Source: a bacterium
GTDB lineage: Bacteria; Myxococcota_A; Bradymonadia; UBA7976; UBA1532
NCBI GenBank assembly: GCA_030426085.1
Contig: JAUHYW010000028.1
Span: 36,280 to 100,279, forward strand
Length of the DNA: 64,000 nt
Reading direction: 5' to 3'
Position numbers and translations under genes: made by a program. Below, in pieces: positions 25,586-34,756 of this stretch; within the stretch, counting starts at the first letter, position 1; each line of letters opens with the position of its first letter. The notes under the pieces are model-generated. The model did no database searches. It was not told where the DNA came from and was given only the letters and a program-made list of their open reading frames with translations.

Positions 25586-28500
25586 ATGAGCCCGGCCCGC
25601 TTTCACCCGGTCGTCGCCCGGTGGTTCGCCGACCGCTTCCCCTCGCCCACCCCGGCGCAGCAGCGCGGCTGGCCGGCCATCGCTGCGGGTCGGGACACCC
25701 TGATCGCCGCCCCGACCGGCTCGGGCAAGACGCTGGCCGCCTTCCTGTGGTGCCTCGACCGCCTCGCCCGGCGGGCCTTCGCCGACGATCTGTCGCCGCA
25801 GCTCGATACCCTCTACCTCTCGCCGCTCAAGGCGCTGGGCAACGACATCGAGCGCAACCTGCGCGCCCCGCTCGACGGCATCCGCGAGGGGGCCCGCGCC
25901 GTCGGCCTGCCGCCGCCCGACATCCGGGTGGCCGTGCGCTCGGGCGATACGCCGTCGTCGGCCCGGGCCCGCATGGTGCGGACCCCGCCGCACATCCTGA
26001 TCACCACCCCCGAGTCGCTCTACATCCTGCTGACGAGCCGCGGCGGCCGGCGCATGCTCTCGACGGTGCGCACGGTCATCGTCGACGAGATCCACGCCGT
26101 GGCGGCCAACAAGCGGGGCAGCCACCTGGCCTTGAGCCTCGAGCGCCTCGACGCGCTGTGCGCCCACGGCCCGGGCGACGCCGACGACGACGACGACGCC
26201 GCGCCATGGGTCCCCCGCCCGGCCCCGGTCCGCGTCGGGCTGTCGGCGACCCAGAAGCCCATCGAGCGCCTCGCCCGGTTGCTGGTCGGGACCCGCCGCC
26301 CGCGGCCGACCATCGTCGACGCCGGCCACAGCCGCCCGCTCGACATCGCGATCGACGCGCCCGAGGACGAGCTGTGCGCGGTGGCCTCCAGGGCGCAGAT
26401 GGCCCAGGTCTACGACCGCATGGCCGCGCTGGTGACCGCCCACCGCACCACGCTGGTCTTCACCAACACCCGGCGCATGGCCGAGCGGGTGGCGCATCAG
26501 CTCGAGCTGCGCATCGGATCGGGCGCGGTCGCGGCCCATCACGGCAGCGTCGCCCGCGACAAGCGCCTCGACGCCGAGCGGCGGCTCCAGGCGGCCGAGC
26601 TGAAGTGCGTCGTGGCGACGGCTTCGCTCGAGCTGGGCATCGACGTGGGTGACGTGGAGCTGGTGATCCAGCTCGGCTCGCCCCGGTGCATCGCGACGTT
26701 CCTCCAGCGGGTCGGCCGGGCGGGGCACTGGGTCGGCGGCACGCCCAAGGGCCGGCTGTTCGCCGTCACCCGCGATCAGGCCGTCGAGTGCGCGGCGCTG
26801 ATCCGGGCCGTGCGATCGGGCGAGCTGGATGCGATCGAGCTGATCGACGCCCCGCTGGACATCCTGGCCCAGCAGATCGTCGCCGAGGTGGCCGGCCGGG
26901 CGCAGGGCGAGGACGCGCTGTTCGAGATGGTGCGCGGCGCCCTGCCCTACGCCGATCTGCCCCGGGCCACGTTCGACGGGGTCGTCGAGATGCTCGCCGA
27001 GGGCGTGGCGACCCGCCGGGGGCGCAGCACGGCCCACCTGCACCGGGATCGGGTCAACCGGCGCCTCGCCGCTCGCCGCGGGGCCCGGCTGGCGGCGATC
27101 ACCGGCGGGGGCGCCATCCCCGATCGGGCGGATTACACCGTCATCGCCGAGCCGGACGAGGCGGTCGTCGGGACCGTGGACGAGGACTTCGCCATCGAGA
27201 GCCCGCCGGGCAGCGTCTTCTTGCTGGGCAATACCCCGTGGCGCATCCGGCGGGTCGAGTCGAGCACGGTGCGGGTCGAGGCGGCCCCCGGCGCGACGCC
27301 GAACATCCCGTTCTGGTTCGGCGAGGCCCCCGCCCGCACCCGGGAGCTGTCGGCGGCGGTGGGCCGCCTGCGGGACGACGTCGATCGTCGCCTCGCCGCC
27401 GGCCGGGGGGTCGAGGCCATCGCCCGCTGGCTCGGCGCCGAGACCGGCCTGCCCCCCCGCGCGGCGACCCTGGTGACGCAGTACCTCGCCGCGAGCCGGG
27501 TCGCCCTGGGCACCCTGCCCACCCACCGGCGGCTGGTCGCCGAGCGCTTCTTCGACGAGGGCGGGGGCATGCAGCTCGTGGTGCACGCCCCGCTCGGCGG
27601 CCGCATCAACCGGGCGTGGGGCCTGGCGCTGCGCAAGCGGTTCTGCGTGTCGTTCGACTTCGAATTGCAGGCGGCGGCCACCGACGACGGGCTCGTCATC
27701 TCGCTCGGCCCCCAGCACAGCTTCCCCCTGGCGACGGTCTTCGACTTCGTGACCCCGTCCACCGCCGCGCCGGTCTTGCAGCAGGCGGTGCTGACCAACC
27801 CGCCGCTGCTCGGCACCCGCTGGCGGTGGACCGCGACCCGGGGGCTGGCGGTGCTGCGCTGGCGGAGCGGCAAGCGGGTGCCGGCGCCGATCCTGCGGAT
27901 GAAGGCCGACGATCTGCTGGCGGCGGTCTTCCCCGGGGCGGCGGCGTGCCAGGAGAACGTGCACGGCCCCATCGAGCCACCCGACCACCCGCTGGTGCAC
28001 GAGACGCTGGCCGACATCATGCGCGACTTCATGGATCTCGACGGGCTGGTCGAGGTGCTCGAAGGCATCGTCGGCGGCGACATCGAGATCCACGCGGTCG
28101 ACACCGCCGAGGCCTCGCCGCTGAGCCACGAGCTGCTCAACGCCAACCCGTATGCCTTCCTCGACGACGCGCCCCTCGAAGAGCGCCGCTCGCGGGCCGT
28201 GGCCATGCGCCGCCGGCTGCGGCTCGACCCCGACGGGCTCGGCGCGCTCGACGCGGGGGCCATCGCCGAGGTGGTCGCTCAGGCCCGGCCGCCGATGCGC
28301 GACGCCGACGAGCTGCACGACGCGCTGCTCGGCTGGGGCTACTGGATCCCCGAGGCGCCCGACGCCAGCACGCTGGCCGCGTTCGCTGCCCTCGTCGAGC
28401 GCCGGCGGGCGGTCCTGGCCGAGTGGCCCGATGGCTCGGATGCCATCCCGGCGCACGCGCCCGATGACTCCAGCGCCGCGGTCGATGGCTCGAATGGCAT

Positions 28501-29935
28501 CTGGGTCGCCAGCGAGCGGGTGGCCTGGGTCCGGCGGCTGATCCCCGACGCGGTCTTCGCTCCGCCGCCGCCCGCGCTGTCCGACGGCCCGATGGATGAG
28601 GACGCCGACGCCATCGCCAAGGCGGTCGTGCAGGGGCACCTCGAGACCACCGGCCCCCACACCGCGGGCGAGCTGAGCGCCCGGCTGCGGCTGCCCCGGG
28701 CGACGGTCGAGGCGGCGCTGCTCGGGCTCGAAGCCGACGGCAACATCTTGCGGGGGCGCTTCCGACCCGGCGCGGCGGACGAGGAGTGGTGCCCCCGGGG
28801 GCTGCTCGCCCGCATCCACCGCCGCACGCTGGGCCGGCTGCGGGCGGCGGTCGAGCCGGTCAGCGCGGCCGACTTCATGCGCTTCCTCTTCGCGTGGCAC
28901 GGCGTGGCGCCGGTGGGCGATCCGGCGGCGCCCCGGCGGGACGACCCCCGGCGGGTGGGGCTCGACGCGCTGGCCGACGTGGTCGGTCGGCTCCAGGGCC
29001 TCGAGGTGCCCGCCGCGGCGTGGGAGCGCTTCGTCCTGCCGGCCCGGCTGCGCGACTTCGACCCCCGCCACCTCGACCTGCTGTGCCTCTCGGGCCGACT
29101 CGCCTGGGGTCGGCTGAGCCCCCGCCCGGCGAGCGCCGCGCCCGGTCGGGCGGCTCCGGTGGCGCTCATGCAGCGGGCCGACATGCGCTGGCTGCTCGCC
29201 CCGAGCCCGGCGCCCGATGACCTCGATCCCCGGGCGATGGCCCTCTACGACCGGCTGCTCCGGGGCGGGCCGGCGTTCACCGCCGATCTGTGCGCTGCGG
29301 TGGGCGGAGACGCGACGGCGGCCGACGTCGAAGAGGCGCTGTGGACGCTGGTCGCCGGCGGTTGGATCACCGCGGACGGCTTCGACGCCCTGCGCCGGCT
29401 CGTCGCCCCGGACACCCGCCGCGCTCCGGCCGGGGCCGGGCGGTGGGCGGTGCTGCGCGCGCCCGACCGGGATCCGCCGGGCGAGGTCGCCGGCCCCTTC
29501 GTCGATCTGCTGCTGCGGCGGTATGGGGTCCTCTTCCCCGATCTGCTGCATCGGGAGACCCACGCCCCGAAGTGGCGACACCTGCTGCCCGAGCTGCGTC
29601 GACGCGAGGCCCGGGGCACCCTGCGCGGGGGGCGGTTCGTGGGGGGGTTCTCGGGCGAGCAGTTCGCGCTGCCGGCCGCGGTGGACGCGCTGCGGGGCGT
29701 GCGCCGACGGCGGCCGGAGCGGCCCCGCTTCGTGCGGCTCTCGGCGGCGGATCCGCTCAACCTCGTGGGCATCACCTCGCCCGGCGGGCGGGTGCCGGCG
29801 GTCACCGACAACGCGGTCTTGTATCGGGACGGGGTCCCGGTCGCGGCCCGGGTCGCCGGCGAGCACCTGACGCTGGCCGACGCCGGGGCCGGCTGGCAGG
29901 TGGATCACGATCTGCGGGTGCACCCGGTGCACTGA
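25586..29935 (+). CDS. lhr: Lhr-type DEAD/DEAH-box helicase
   Basis: A 1449-residue superfamily-2 helicase. Motif I APTGSGKT is at residues 42-49, motif Ib-like TPESLYILLT near 141, motif II DEIH at 167-170, motif III-like LSATQ, and motif VI QRVGRAGHWVGG near 375. The long C-terminal region includes the Lhr winged-helix and beta-barrel core (about 450-830) and the Lhr-CTD. Length is close to E. coli Lhr (about 1540). Lhr enzymes unwind RNA:DNA hybrids and take part in DNA repair. A Ser/Asp/Gly-rich insert at about 949-973 (DGSDAIP ... DGSNGIW) is encoded by GATGGC-type palindromes. It is preceded by a TPR gene ten bases upstream. Confidence 0.9.
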   Translation: MSPARFHPVVARWFADRFPSPTPAQQRGWPAIAAGRDTLIAAPTGSGKTLAAFLWCLDRLARRAFADDLSPQLDTLYLSPLKALGNDIERNLRAPLDGIREGARAVGLPPPDIRVAVRSGDTPSSARARMVRTPPHILITTPESLYILLTSRGGRRMLSTVRTVIVDEIHAVAANKRGSHLALSLERLDALCAHGPGDADDDDDAAPWVPRPAPVRVGLSATQKPIERLARLLVGTRRPRPTIVDAGHSRPLDIAIDAPEDELCAVASRAQMAQVYDRMAALVTAHRTTLVFTNTRRMAERVAHQLELRIGSGAVAAHHGSVARDKRLDAERRLQAAELKCVVATASLELGIDVGDVELVIQLGSPRCIATFLQRVGRAGHWVGGTPKGRLFAVTRDQAVECAALIRAVRSGELDAIELIDAPLDILAQQIVAEVAGRAQGEDALFEMVRGALPYADLPRATFDGVVEMLAEGVATRRGRSTAHLHRDRVNRRLAARRGARLAAITGGGAIPDRADYTVIAEPDEAVVGTVDEDFAIESPPGSVFLLGNTPWRIRRVESSTVRVEAAPGATPNIPFWFGEAPARTRELSAAVGRLRDDVDRRLAAGRGVEAIARWLGAETGLPPRAATLVTQYLAASRVALGTLPTHRRLVAERFFDEGGGMQLVVHAPLGGRINRAWGLALRKRFCVSFDFELQAAATDDGLVISLGPQHSFPLATVFDFVTPSTAAPVLQQAVLTNPPLLGTRWRWTATRGLAVLRWRSGKRVPAPILRMKADDLLAAVFPGAAACQENVHGPIEPPDHPLVHETLADIMRDFMDLDGLVEVLEGIVGGDIEIHAVDTAEASPLSHELLNANPYAFLDDAPLEERRSRAVAMRRRLRLDPDGLGALDAGAIAEVVAQARPPMRDADELHDALLGWGYWIPEAPDASTLAAFAALVERRRAVLAEWPDGSDAIPAHAPDDSSAAVDGSNGIWVASERVAWVRRLIPDAVFAPPPPALSDGPMDEDADAIAKAVVQGHLETTGPHTAGELSARLRLPRATVEAALLGLEADGNILRGRFRPGAADEEWCPRGLLARIHRRTLGRLRAAVEPVSAADFMRFLFAWHGVAPVGDPAAPRRDDPRRVGLDALADVVGRLQGLEVPAAAWERFVLPARLRDFDPRHLDLLCLSGRLAWGRLSPRPASAAPGRAAPVALMQRADMRWLLAPSPAPDDLDPRAMALYDRLLRGGPAFTADLCAAVGGDATAADVEEALWTLVAGGWITADGFDALRRLVAPDTRRAPAGAGRWAVLRAPDRDPPGEVAGPFVDLLLRRYGVLFPDLLHRETHAPKWRHLLPELRRREARGTLRGGRFVGGFSGEQFALPAAVDALRGVRRRRPERPRFVRLSAADPLNLVGITSPGGRVPAVTDNAVLYRDGVPVAARVAGEHLTLADAGAGWQVDHDLRVHPVH
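28430..28501. repeat. paired GATGGCTCG palindromes inside lhr
   Basis: GATGGCTCGGATGCCATC (28430-28447) and GATGGCTCGAATGGCATC (28484-28501) lie 54 bases apart in frame, encoding DGSDAI and DGSNGI. The second differs at one base from the copy at 3388 in the STAND regulator gene. They bracket a low-complexity segment that is probably an insertion between helicase domains. Confidence 0.5.
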
Positions 29936-29963
29936 TCCAGGCGCCGGACGCGCCCGCGCTCAG
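29932..29963. terminator. candidate hairpin between lhr and the PAS protein gene
   Basis: CTGA at the lhr stop (29932-29935) faces TCAG at the stop of the converging gene (29960-29963), and GGCGC (29940-29944) faces GCGCC (29950-29954). The stems are short and need a bulge, so this is a weak candidate. Confidence 0.3.
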
Positions 29964-31369
29964 ATCTCCCGCGCCTCGCGGGCGTGCCCCGGCCACTCGA
30001 ACCAGATGGTCTGGCCCTCGGCGTCGTCGGTGAAGATCCCGATGCGCCCCCCGTGGCGCTCGACGATGCGCCGGCAGATGACGAGCGGCAGGCCGCCGCT
30101 CATGACCGCGGCCCCGCTCGGCTCGATGCCGTCGGCCAGGGTGTCCTCGGCCTCGAAGGCTGGGCGGCTGACCTCGTGTATCGCGATGCGCCAGCCGTCG
30201 CGGGTGGCCGATGCGGTCACCCTCAGGCTGCGCTCCGGGGCGTCGGCCGACGGCTCGCCCGCGCTCTCCAGGGCATGCAGCAGCAGCGCGCGGACGATCA
30301 GCTCCAGCTCGGGTTCGACCCCCCAGACGACGGGCAGCCGCCCGAGCGCGACCTGGGCCCCGGCCTTCAGGATGTTGTCGGCCAGCCCTTCGAGCAGCCG
30401 CTCGAGCAGCGACCGCAGCGGCACCCGCCGGGCGGTGAGCTCCTGCTCGCTCATCCGGACGTATTCCAGCACGCAGTTGAGGGTGTGCCGAGCCGAGCGG
30501 CAGGCGCCGACCAGATCGTCGAGGGCCGCCCGCCGGGGGCCGTCCACGTCCGGCTCGCGCAGCAGCAGATCGGCCGACTGCCGCAGCACCCGCAGCGGCT
30601 CCTCGACGCCCAGGGCGACGGTGAGGGTGAGCTGGTCCAGGTCGTGCTCGCACTGCGCGAGGCGCTCGGCCTGGCGGGTCAGCGAGCGCTCGATGTGCGC
30701 CTCGTAGGTCACGTCTTCCAGCGCCATGCCGATCCGCGCGCCGTGAAAACACGCCCGGATGCGCAGCGGCCCCTGCTCGCTGACGCAGCGCAGCTCCCGG
30801 ATGGTGCCCTCCGTCGTGATGACCCCCGAGAGCTGGTCCCAGTCCACGTCGCCCAGGGCGCGGCCGAAGGCCGCCGAGAGCGGGCGCCCGACCGGCTCGC
30901 CGTCGCTCCACCGGGCGAGGCGCCGGGCGGCGTCGTTGACCGCGACGACGGTACACTGGCGGACGTCGCAGGCCCCGGGCGAGACCTGAACGTAGATGAT
31001 CGGCACCGGGCTGCGGCGGCTGCACTCGGCCCACAGCTCCTCTTCGATCCGGTGGGTGGGGGCCGGTCCGACGTCGACGAGAAGGGCGCCGCGGCGCCCT
31101 CCGAGGAGCACGCACGTCTGAACCCGATACGTACTGCTCAGCCAATGCAGCGTGAAGGACGACTCGTGACGGTCGAGCAGCCGGCCCAGCTCGGCGAGCG
31201 CGTCCGGATCCGCCCGGCCCCTCTCCAGGAGCCGCACAGCCGCGTCGTTGCCGGGCACGAGGTGAGCCGGACCCTCCCCCGGGGACCCGCGTACGACGAA
31301 CGGGGCCGACATCGTGCGGAAAGCGGCGAGAGCCGGATCCTTCGATCGCGTCGACTCCATGGTCATCAT
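29960..31369 (-). CDS. PAS protein with degenerate histidine-kinase core
   Basis: A 469-residue protein. Residues about 120-225 form a PAS-like domain (IYVQVS ... VVAVNDAARRLARWSDGEPVG). Residues 240-305 match a HisKA dimerisation helix of the ASHDLQEPLR type but read VALGVEEPLR, with Leu253 in place of the phospho-acceptor His. The following HATPase-like region (320-460) lacks the N-box Asn (LLLHALES, His365) and a normal DxGxG box (IHEVSRPAF), but keeps GGLPLVICRRIVERHGG (425-441). It is therefore probably not an active kinase and may be a sensor, scaffold or competitor of a true kinase. The ATG at 31369 follows AGGGG six bases upstream; an ATG at 31420 is an alternative. No response regulator is adjacent. 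Confidence 0.7.
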   Translation of the reverse strand: MMTMESTRSKDPALAAFRTMSAPFVVRGSPGEGPAHLVPGNDAAVRLLERGRADPDALAELGRLLDRHESSFTLHWLSSTYRVQTCVLLGGRRGALLVDVGPAPTHRIEEELWAECSRRSPVPIIYVQVSPGACDVRQCTVVAVNDAARRLARWSDGEPVGRPLSAAFGRALGDVDWDQLSGVITTEGTIRELRCVSEQGPLRIRACFHGARIGMALEDVTYEAHIERSLTRQAERLAQCEHDLDQLTLTVALGVEEPLRVLRQSADLLLREPDVDGPRRAALDDLVGACRSARHTLNCVLEYVRMSEQELTARRVPLRSLLERLLEGLADNILKAGAQVALGRLPVVWGVEPELELIVRALLLHALESAGEPSADAPERSLRVTASATRDGWRIAIHEVSRPAFEAEDTLADGIEPSGAAVMSGGLPLVICRRIVERHGGRIGIFTDDAEGQTIWFEWPGHAREAREI

Positions 31370-31409
31370 CAGTTGCCCCTGAGAATCGAGGGATGATTCG
31401 AGCGTAACG

Positions 31410-31427
31410 GACCGTATCATGACGGTC
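31410..31427. promoter_or_regulatory. palindromic operator candidate
   Basis: GACCGT-ATCATG-ACGGTC, a perfect six-base inverted repeat with a six-base centre, lies in the gap between the divergent PAS protein and permease genes. The size and position fit a dimeric repressor site, but no regulator is known. Confidence 0.35.
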
Positions 31428-31545
31428 GATATGCGGAAAGCGGTTGATCCAGGGGCGCGACGGCGCACCGGCGCGGCGCATCTTCCGACCCATGCCACCC
31501 CATCCCAGCCGCCCGTCGAGCCCGGCGCCGCCCGCTCGGGCCCCG

Positions 31546-33762
31546 ATGACCCAGCCCGTGCTCTCACCCGTGCCGCGGATGGGGCTGGCGGGGGCCACCG
31601 GCATCGGCGTGGGGGCCATCGTCGGCGGGGGCATCCTGGCCCTGTCGGGCACGGCGTTCGCGCTGACCGGCCCCGGGGCCATCGTCGCGTTCGCCCTCAA
31701 CGGGCTGATCGCGATCCTCACCGCCCTGTCATTCGCCGAGCTGGCCACCGCCTTCCCTCAGTCGGGCGGGCCCTACGCCTTCGCCAAGCGGGTCGTCTCG
31801 GTCGGAGCGGCGTTCGGCGTCGGCTGGATCGTGTGGTTCGCGAGCATCGTGGCCGCGGCGCTGTACGCCAGCGGCTTCGCCGCCTTCGCCCTCGAGGCCG
31901 TACGCAGCCTGGCCGGGGTCGAGGTGCCGGCGCGGGTGCAGACGCTGGTGGCGGTGGGCTCGATGATCGGCTGCGGGGCCGTGCTCGCCCGGCGCAGCGG
32001 CGGCGGCGGGGCGGCGATGAACGTGGGCAAGGTCGTCGTCTTCGGCCTGCTCATCCTCGGCGGGCTGTGGGCCTGGATCGACGAGCCCCCGCAGACGGCC
32101 CGCTTCTCGCCGATGTTCCCCGACGGGGGGGTCGGGCTGCTCCAGGCGATGGGGGCGACCTTCATCGCGCTCCAGGGCTTCGATCTCATCGCGGCCGTCG
32201 CCGGTGAGGTCGACGAGCCCCGGCGCAACCTGCCCCGGGCGATGCTGCTCTCGCTCGCCATCGCCCTGGCGGTCTACCTGCCCCTGCTGGTGGTCATCGT
32301 CGCGGTGGGGGTCGAGGACGGCGGGCTGTCGCTGCAAGCCGAGGCCGCCCGGCGCCCGGACACCATCGTCGCCATCGCCGTCGAGCGCTACCTGGGGCCG
32401 ACCGGCTACTGGCTCGTGGTCGCCGCCGGCCTGCTGTCGATGCTCTCGGCGCTGATCGCCAACTTGTTCGCCGCCGCCCGCATCGCCCAGGCGATGGGGC
32501 GCGACCGGGCGCTGCCGCCCCGCCTGCGGGCGGTGCACCCGGTCCGGGGCACGCCGCACATCGCGGTGGGGGTCACTGCGGGCATCGGCGCGCTGACCCT
32601 GCTCGGCGTCAGCGACGTGACCGCCGCCGGCGCCGCCTCGTCGCTCATCTTCCTCATCGCCTTCGCCCTGGCCCACCTGCTGTGCGTCGTCACCCGGGCC
32701 CGAAAGCCAGACCACCCCGGTTTTCGGGTGCCGCTGTGGCCCTGGCTGCCCCTGGCCGGCGCCGGCATCTGCGGCGGTCTGGCGCTGTACCAGGCGTGGG
32801 CGGTGCCCTCGGCGGGGGCGGTCACCAGCGTCTGGCTGCTGGTGGGCGCGGCGGCGTACCTGCTCTCGTTCGGCCGGCGGGCCCGGGTCTTCGACGCCGC
32901 GGCCGAGACCAGCGATCCCGATCTGCTCGAGCTGCGCGGCCGCAGCCCGCTGGTGCTCGTGCCGGTGGCCAACCCGGCCAACGCGGCGACGCTGGCCCGG
33001 GTCGCGGCCAACGTCGCGCCCCCCCGGGTGGGGCGCATCCTGCTGTTCACGGTGCTGAGGCCGCCGGCTCAGCTCGATGGGACCGACCGCACGCTGGAGC
33101 GGGCCCTCGACGACGCGGCTCGCACGATGAAGGCCAGCCTCGCCGAGACGCTGCCCGCCGGCCTGCGCTGCGAGGGGCTGACCACCGTCGGCGCCGATCC
33201 GTGGGACGAGATCCGCAAGGCGGCCCACACCCACCGCTGCGCGACGGTGCTCATGGGGCTGGCCGATCTGGAGTCGCCCGCCGCGCGCCGACGCATCGAG
33301 CGGCTCGCCAACCAGATCGACTCCAGCCTGGTGCTGCTGCGGGCCCCGCCCGACTTCCGCCCCCGCGAGATCCGCCGGCTGCTGGTCCCCATCGGCGGCA
33401 AGGGGGTGCACAACGCGCTGCGGGCCCGGCTCATCGCCGGCCTGCATCGCGACGCGACCCGGGGCATCGAGGTGGTCTACCTGCTCGTGGCGCCCGCCGC
33501 GACGCCCCTGCCGGTCGCCGAGCAGCTCCAGCGGGTGCACGGCGACCTCGTGCGGGACGAGGCCCGGGGGGTGCCCCGCTCGGTGCAGGTCGTGCGCAGC
33601 GACGACGTGATCCAGGCCATCGCCGAGACCGCAGACAGCGTCGATCTGCTGGTGCTCGGGCTGGCCCAGACCGGCAAGGGCGACCGGGTCATCGGGCGCA
33701 TCTCGGGGCCGATCATCGCCCGCACCCGCTGCGCGGTGATGCTGGTCTCGGCCCGTAGCTGA
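31546..33762 (+). CDS. APC-superfamily amino-acid permease fused to a universal-stress (USP) region
   Basis: A 738-residue protein. It begins with an APC-type first membrane helix (GLAGATGIGVGAIVGGGILALSG), with about twelve transmembrane segments to residue 450 and the conserved second helix GPGAIVAFALNGLIAILTALSFAELA. The last 280 residues are soluble and contain two USP-like halves (LVLVPVANPANAATLARVAANVAP and RRLLVPIGGKGVHNALRARLIAG ... DLLVLGLAQ). Fused APC-USP proteins import cationic or neutral amino acids, with the USP part probably sensing nucleotides. The ATG at 31546 places the first helix a few residues from the start; an ATG at 31492 adds a Pro-rich leader. Neither has a good ribosome site. 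Confidence 0.85.
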   Translation: MTQPVLSPVPRMGLAGATGIGVGAIVGGGILALSGTAFALTGPGAIVAFALNGLIAILTALSFAELATAFPQSGGPYAFAKRVVSVGAAFGVGWIVWFASIVAAALYASGFAAFALEAVRSLAGVEVPARVQTLVAVGSMIGCGAVLARRSGGGGAAMNVGKVVVFGLLILGGLWAWIDEPPQTARFSPMFPDGGVGLLQAMGATFIALQGFDLIAAVAGEVDEPRRNLPRAMLLSLAIALAVYLPLLVVIVAVGVEDGGLSLQAEAARRPDTIVAIAVERYLGPTGYWLVVAAGLLSMLSALIANLFAAARIAQAMGRDRALPPRLRAVHPVRGTPHIAVGVTAGIGALTLLGVSDVTAAGAASSLIFLIAFALAHLLCVVTRARKPDHPGFRVPLWPWLPLAGAGICGGLALYQAWAVPSAGAVTSVWLLVGAAAYLLSFGRRARVFDAAAETSDPDLLELRGRSPLVLVPVANPANAATLARVAANVAPPRVGRILLFTVLRPPAQLDGTDRTLERALDDAARTMKASLAETLPAGLRCEGLTTVGADPWDEIRKAAHTHRCATVLMGLADLESPAARRRIERLANQIDSSLVLLRAPPDFRPREIRRLLVPIGGKGVHNALRARLIAGLHRDATRGIEVVYLLVAPAATPLPVAEQLQRVHGDLVRDEARGVPRSVQVVRSDDVIQAIAETADSVDLLVLGLAQTGKGDRVIGRISGPIIARTRCAVMLVSARS

Positions 33763-33857
33763 GCCGACCGCCGCCGGGCGCGCGCGCCGGGATCGGGCCG
33801 CGGCCCATCGGCCCCCCGTCTGTGATATCGTCCGCCGCACCCAACCTCGGAGATCCC

Positions 33858-34631
33858 ATGCACACCCTGGTCGCCTCCCCGCTGACGGTGGCGCGCGTCA
33901 GCCTGCTGATCACGGCCGGACTTCTGTGGCTGTTGCTGGTCATGGTGGTGACCATCCCCCTGCTCATCGTGCTGCTGCCCTTCCGCCGCACCCGCATCGT
34001 GCTGACCAACCACGTCGGCACGCTCATCGGGCGCCCGCTGATGTGGCTGTCGGGCTGCCCGGTGCAGGTCGAAGGGCGCGAGCACACCCGGGGCGGCTCG
34101 TCGATCATCGTCGGCAACCACACCTCGATCCTCGACGCCTTCTCGAGCATCTGGCTGGTCCCGCCGGGCACCGTCGGCATCGCGAAGAAGGAGATCGTCT
34201 ACTACCCGTTCTACGGCCAGATGTGGTTCCTCTCGGGGCACCTGCTCATCGACCGCAGCAGCCGGGAGAGCTCGGTCGGCGCGCTCAAGCACCTCGCCGG
34301 CTACATGCGCCGCAAGCGGCTCAGTGTGCTGCTGTGGCCCGAGGGCACCCGCTCCCGGGACGGGCGGCTCCAGGCCTTCAAGAAGGGCTTCGCCCACATC
34401 GCTTTGCAGACCCGGCTGCCGATCGTGCCGATGGTCATCACCGGAGCCCACAAGGCGTGGGAGAAGGGCCGCCTGGGCTTCAACCCGGTGCCGATCAAGA
34501 TCCGGTTCCTGCCCGCCATCGACACCAGCCAGTGGACGATCGAGACGCTCGAGCAGCACATCGCCGAGGTCCGGCAGGCGTTCATCGACGCGCTGCCCGC
34601 CGAGCAGAAGCCCCTGCCCGCCAGCGCCTGA
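33858..34631 (+). CDS. plsC: 1-acyl-sn-glycerol-3-phosphate acyltransferase
   Basis: A 257-residue enzyme of phospholipid synthesis that acylates lysophosphatidic acid to phosphatidic acid. It has an N-terminal membrane anchor (LLITAGLLWLLLVMVVTIPL), the catalytic NHTSILD motif (NHx4D) at residues 87-93 and the acceptor-binding PEGTRS at 161-166. Length and motifs are normal. The ATG at 33858 follows GGAG six bases upstream, which supports this start over the longer frame from 33822. It is 95 bases downstream of the permease gene and followed by two hairpins. Confidence 0.9.
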   Translation: MHTLVASPLTVARVSLLITAGLLWLLLVMVVTIPLLIVLLPFRRTRIVLTNHVGTLIGRPLMWLSGCPVQVEGREHTRGGSSIIVGNHTSILDAFSSIWLVPPGTVGIAKKEIVYYPFYGQMWFLSGHLLIDRSSRESSVGALKHLAGYMRRKRLSVLLWPEGTRSRDGRLQAFKKGFAHIALQTRLPIVPMVITGAHKAWEKGRLGFNPVPIKIRFLPAIDTSQWTIETLEQHIAEVRQAFIDALPAEQKPLPASA

Positions 34632-34689
34632 GAGCGCCTCGCGCAGGCCGCCCGCTCCGGGCGGCCGACTCATCGGAGAGAGATGGGAT

Positions 34690-34710
34690 GAAGCCATGAG
34701 GCATGGCTTC
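34690..34710. terminator. perfect 9-bp hairpin after plsC
   Basis: GAAGCCATG and CATGGCTTC are exact reverse complements around the loop AGG. It lies 59 bases past the plsC stop in the gap between two converging genes. Confidence 0.6.
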
Positions 34711-34724
34711 GAGAGGGTGGGAAG

Positions 34725-34746
34725 GCCCGCCCGATTGCGGGCGGGC
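34725..34746. terminator. perfect 9-bp GC hairpin, second terminator
   Basis: GCCCGCCCG and CGGGCGGGC are exact reverse complements around the loop ATTG. It lies ten bases past the stop of the thioredoxin lipoprotein gene (read leftward). Together with the hairpin at 34690 it gives each converging gene its own stem. Confidence 0.65.
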
Positions 34747-34756
34747 GCGGGCGCGC

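Noticed and set aside
24320..29932. 1870-residue open frame opposite the Lhr helicase
   Set aside because: It is the codon-bias shadow of a clear helicase gene; its product is Arg/Gly/Pro-rich without motifs. High GC keeps stop codons rare on the opposite strand.
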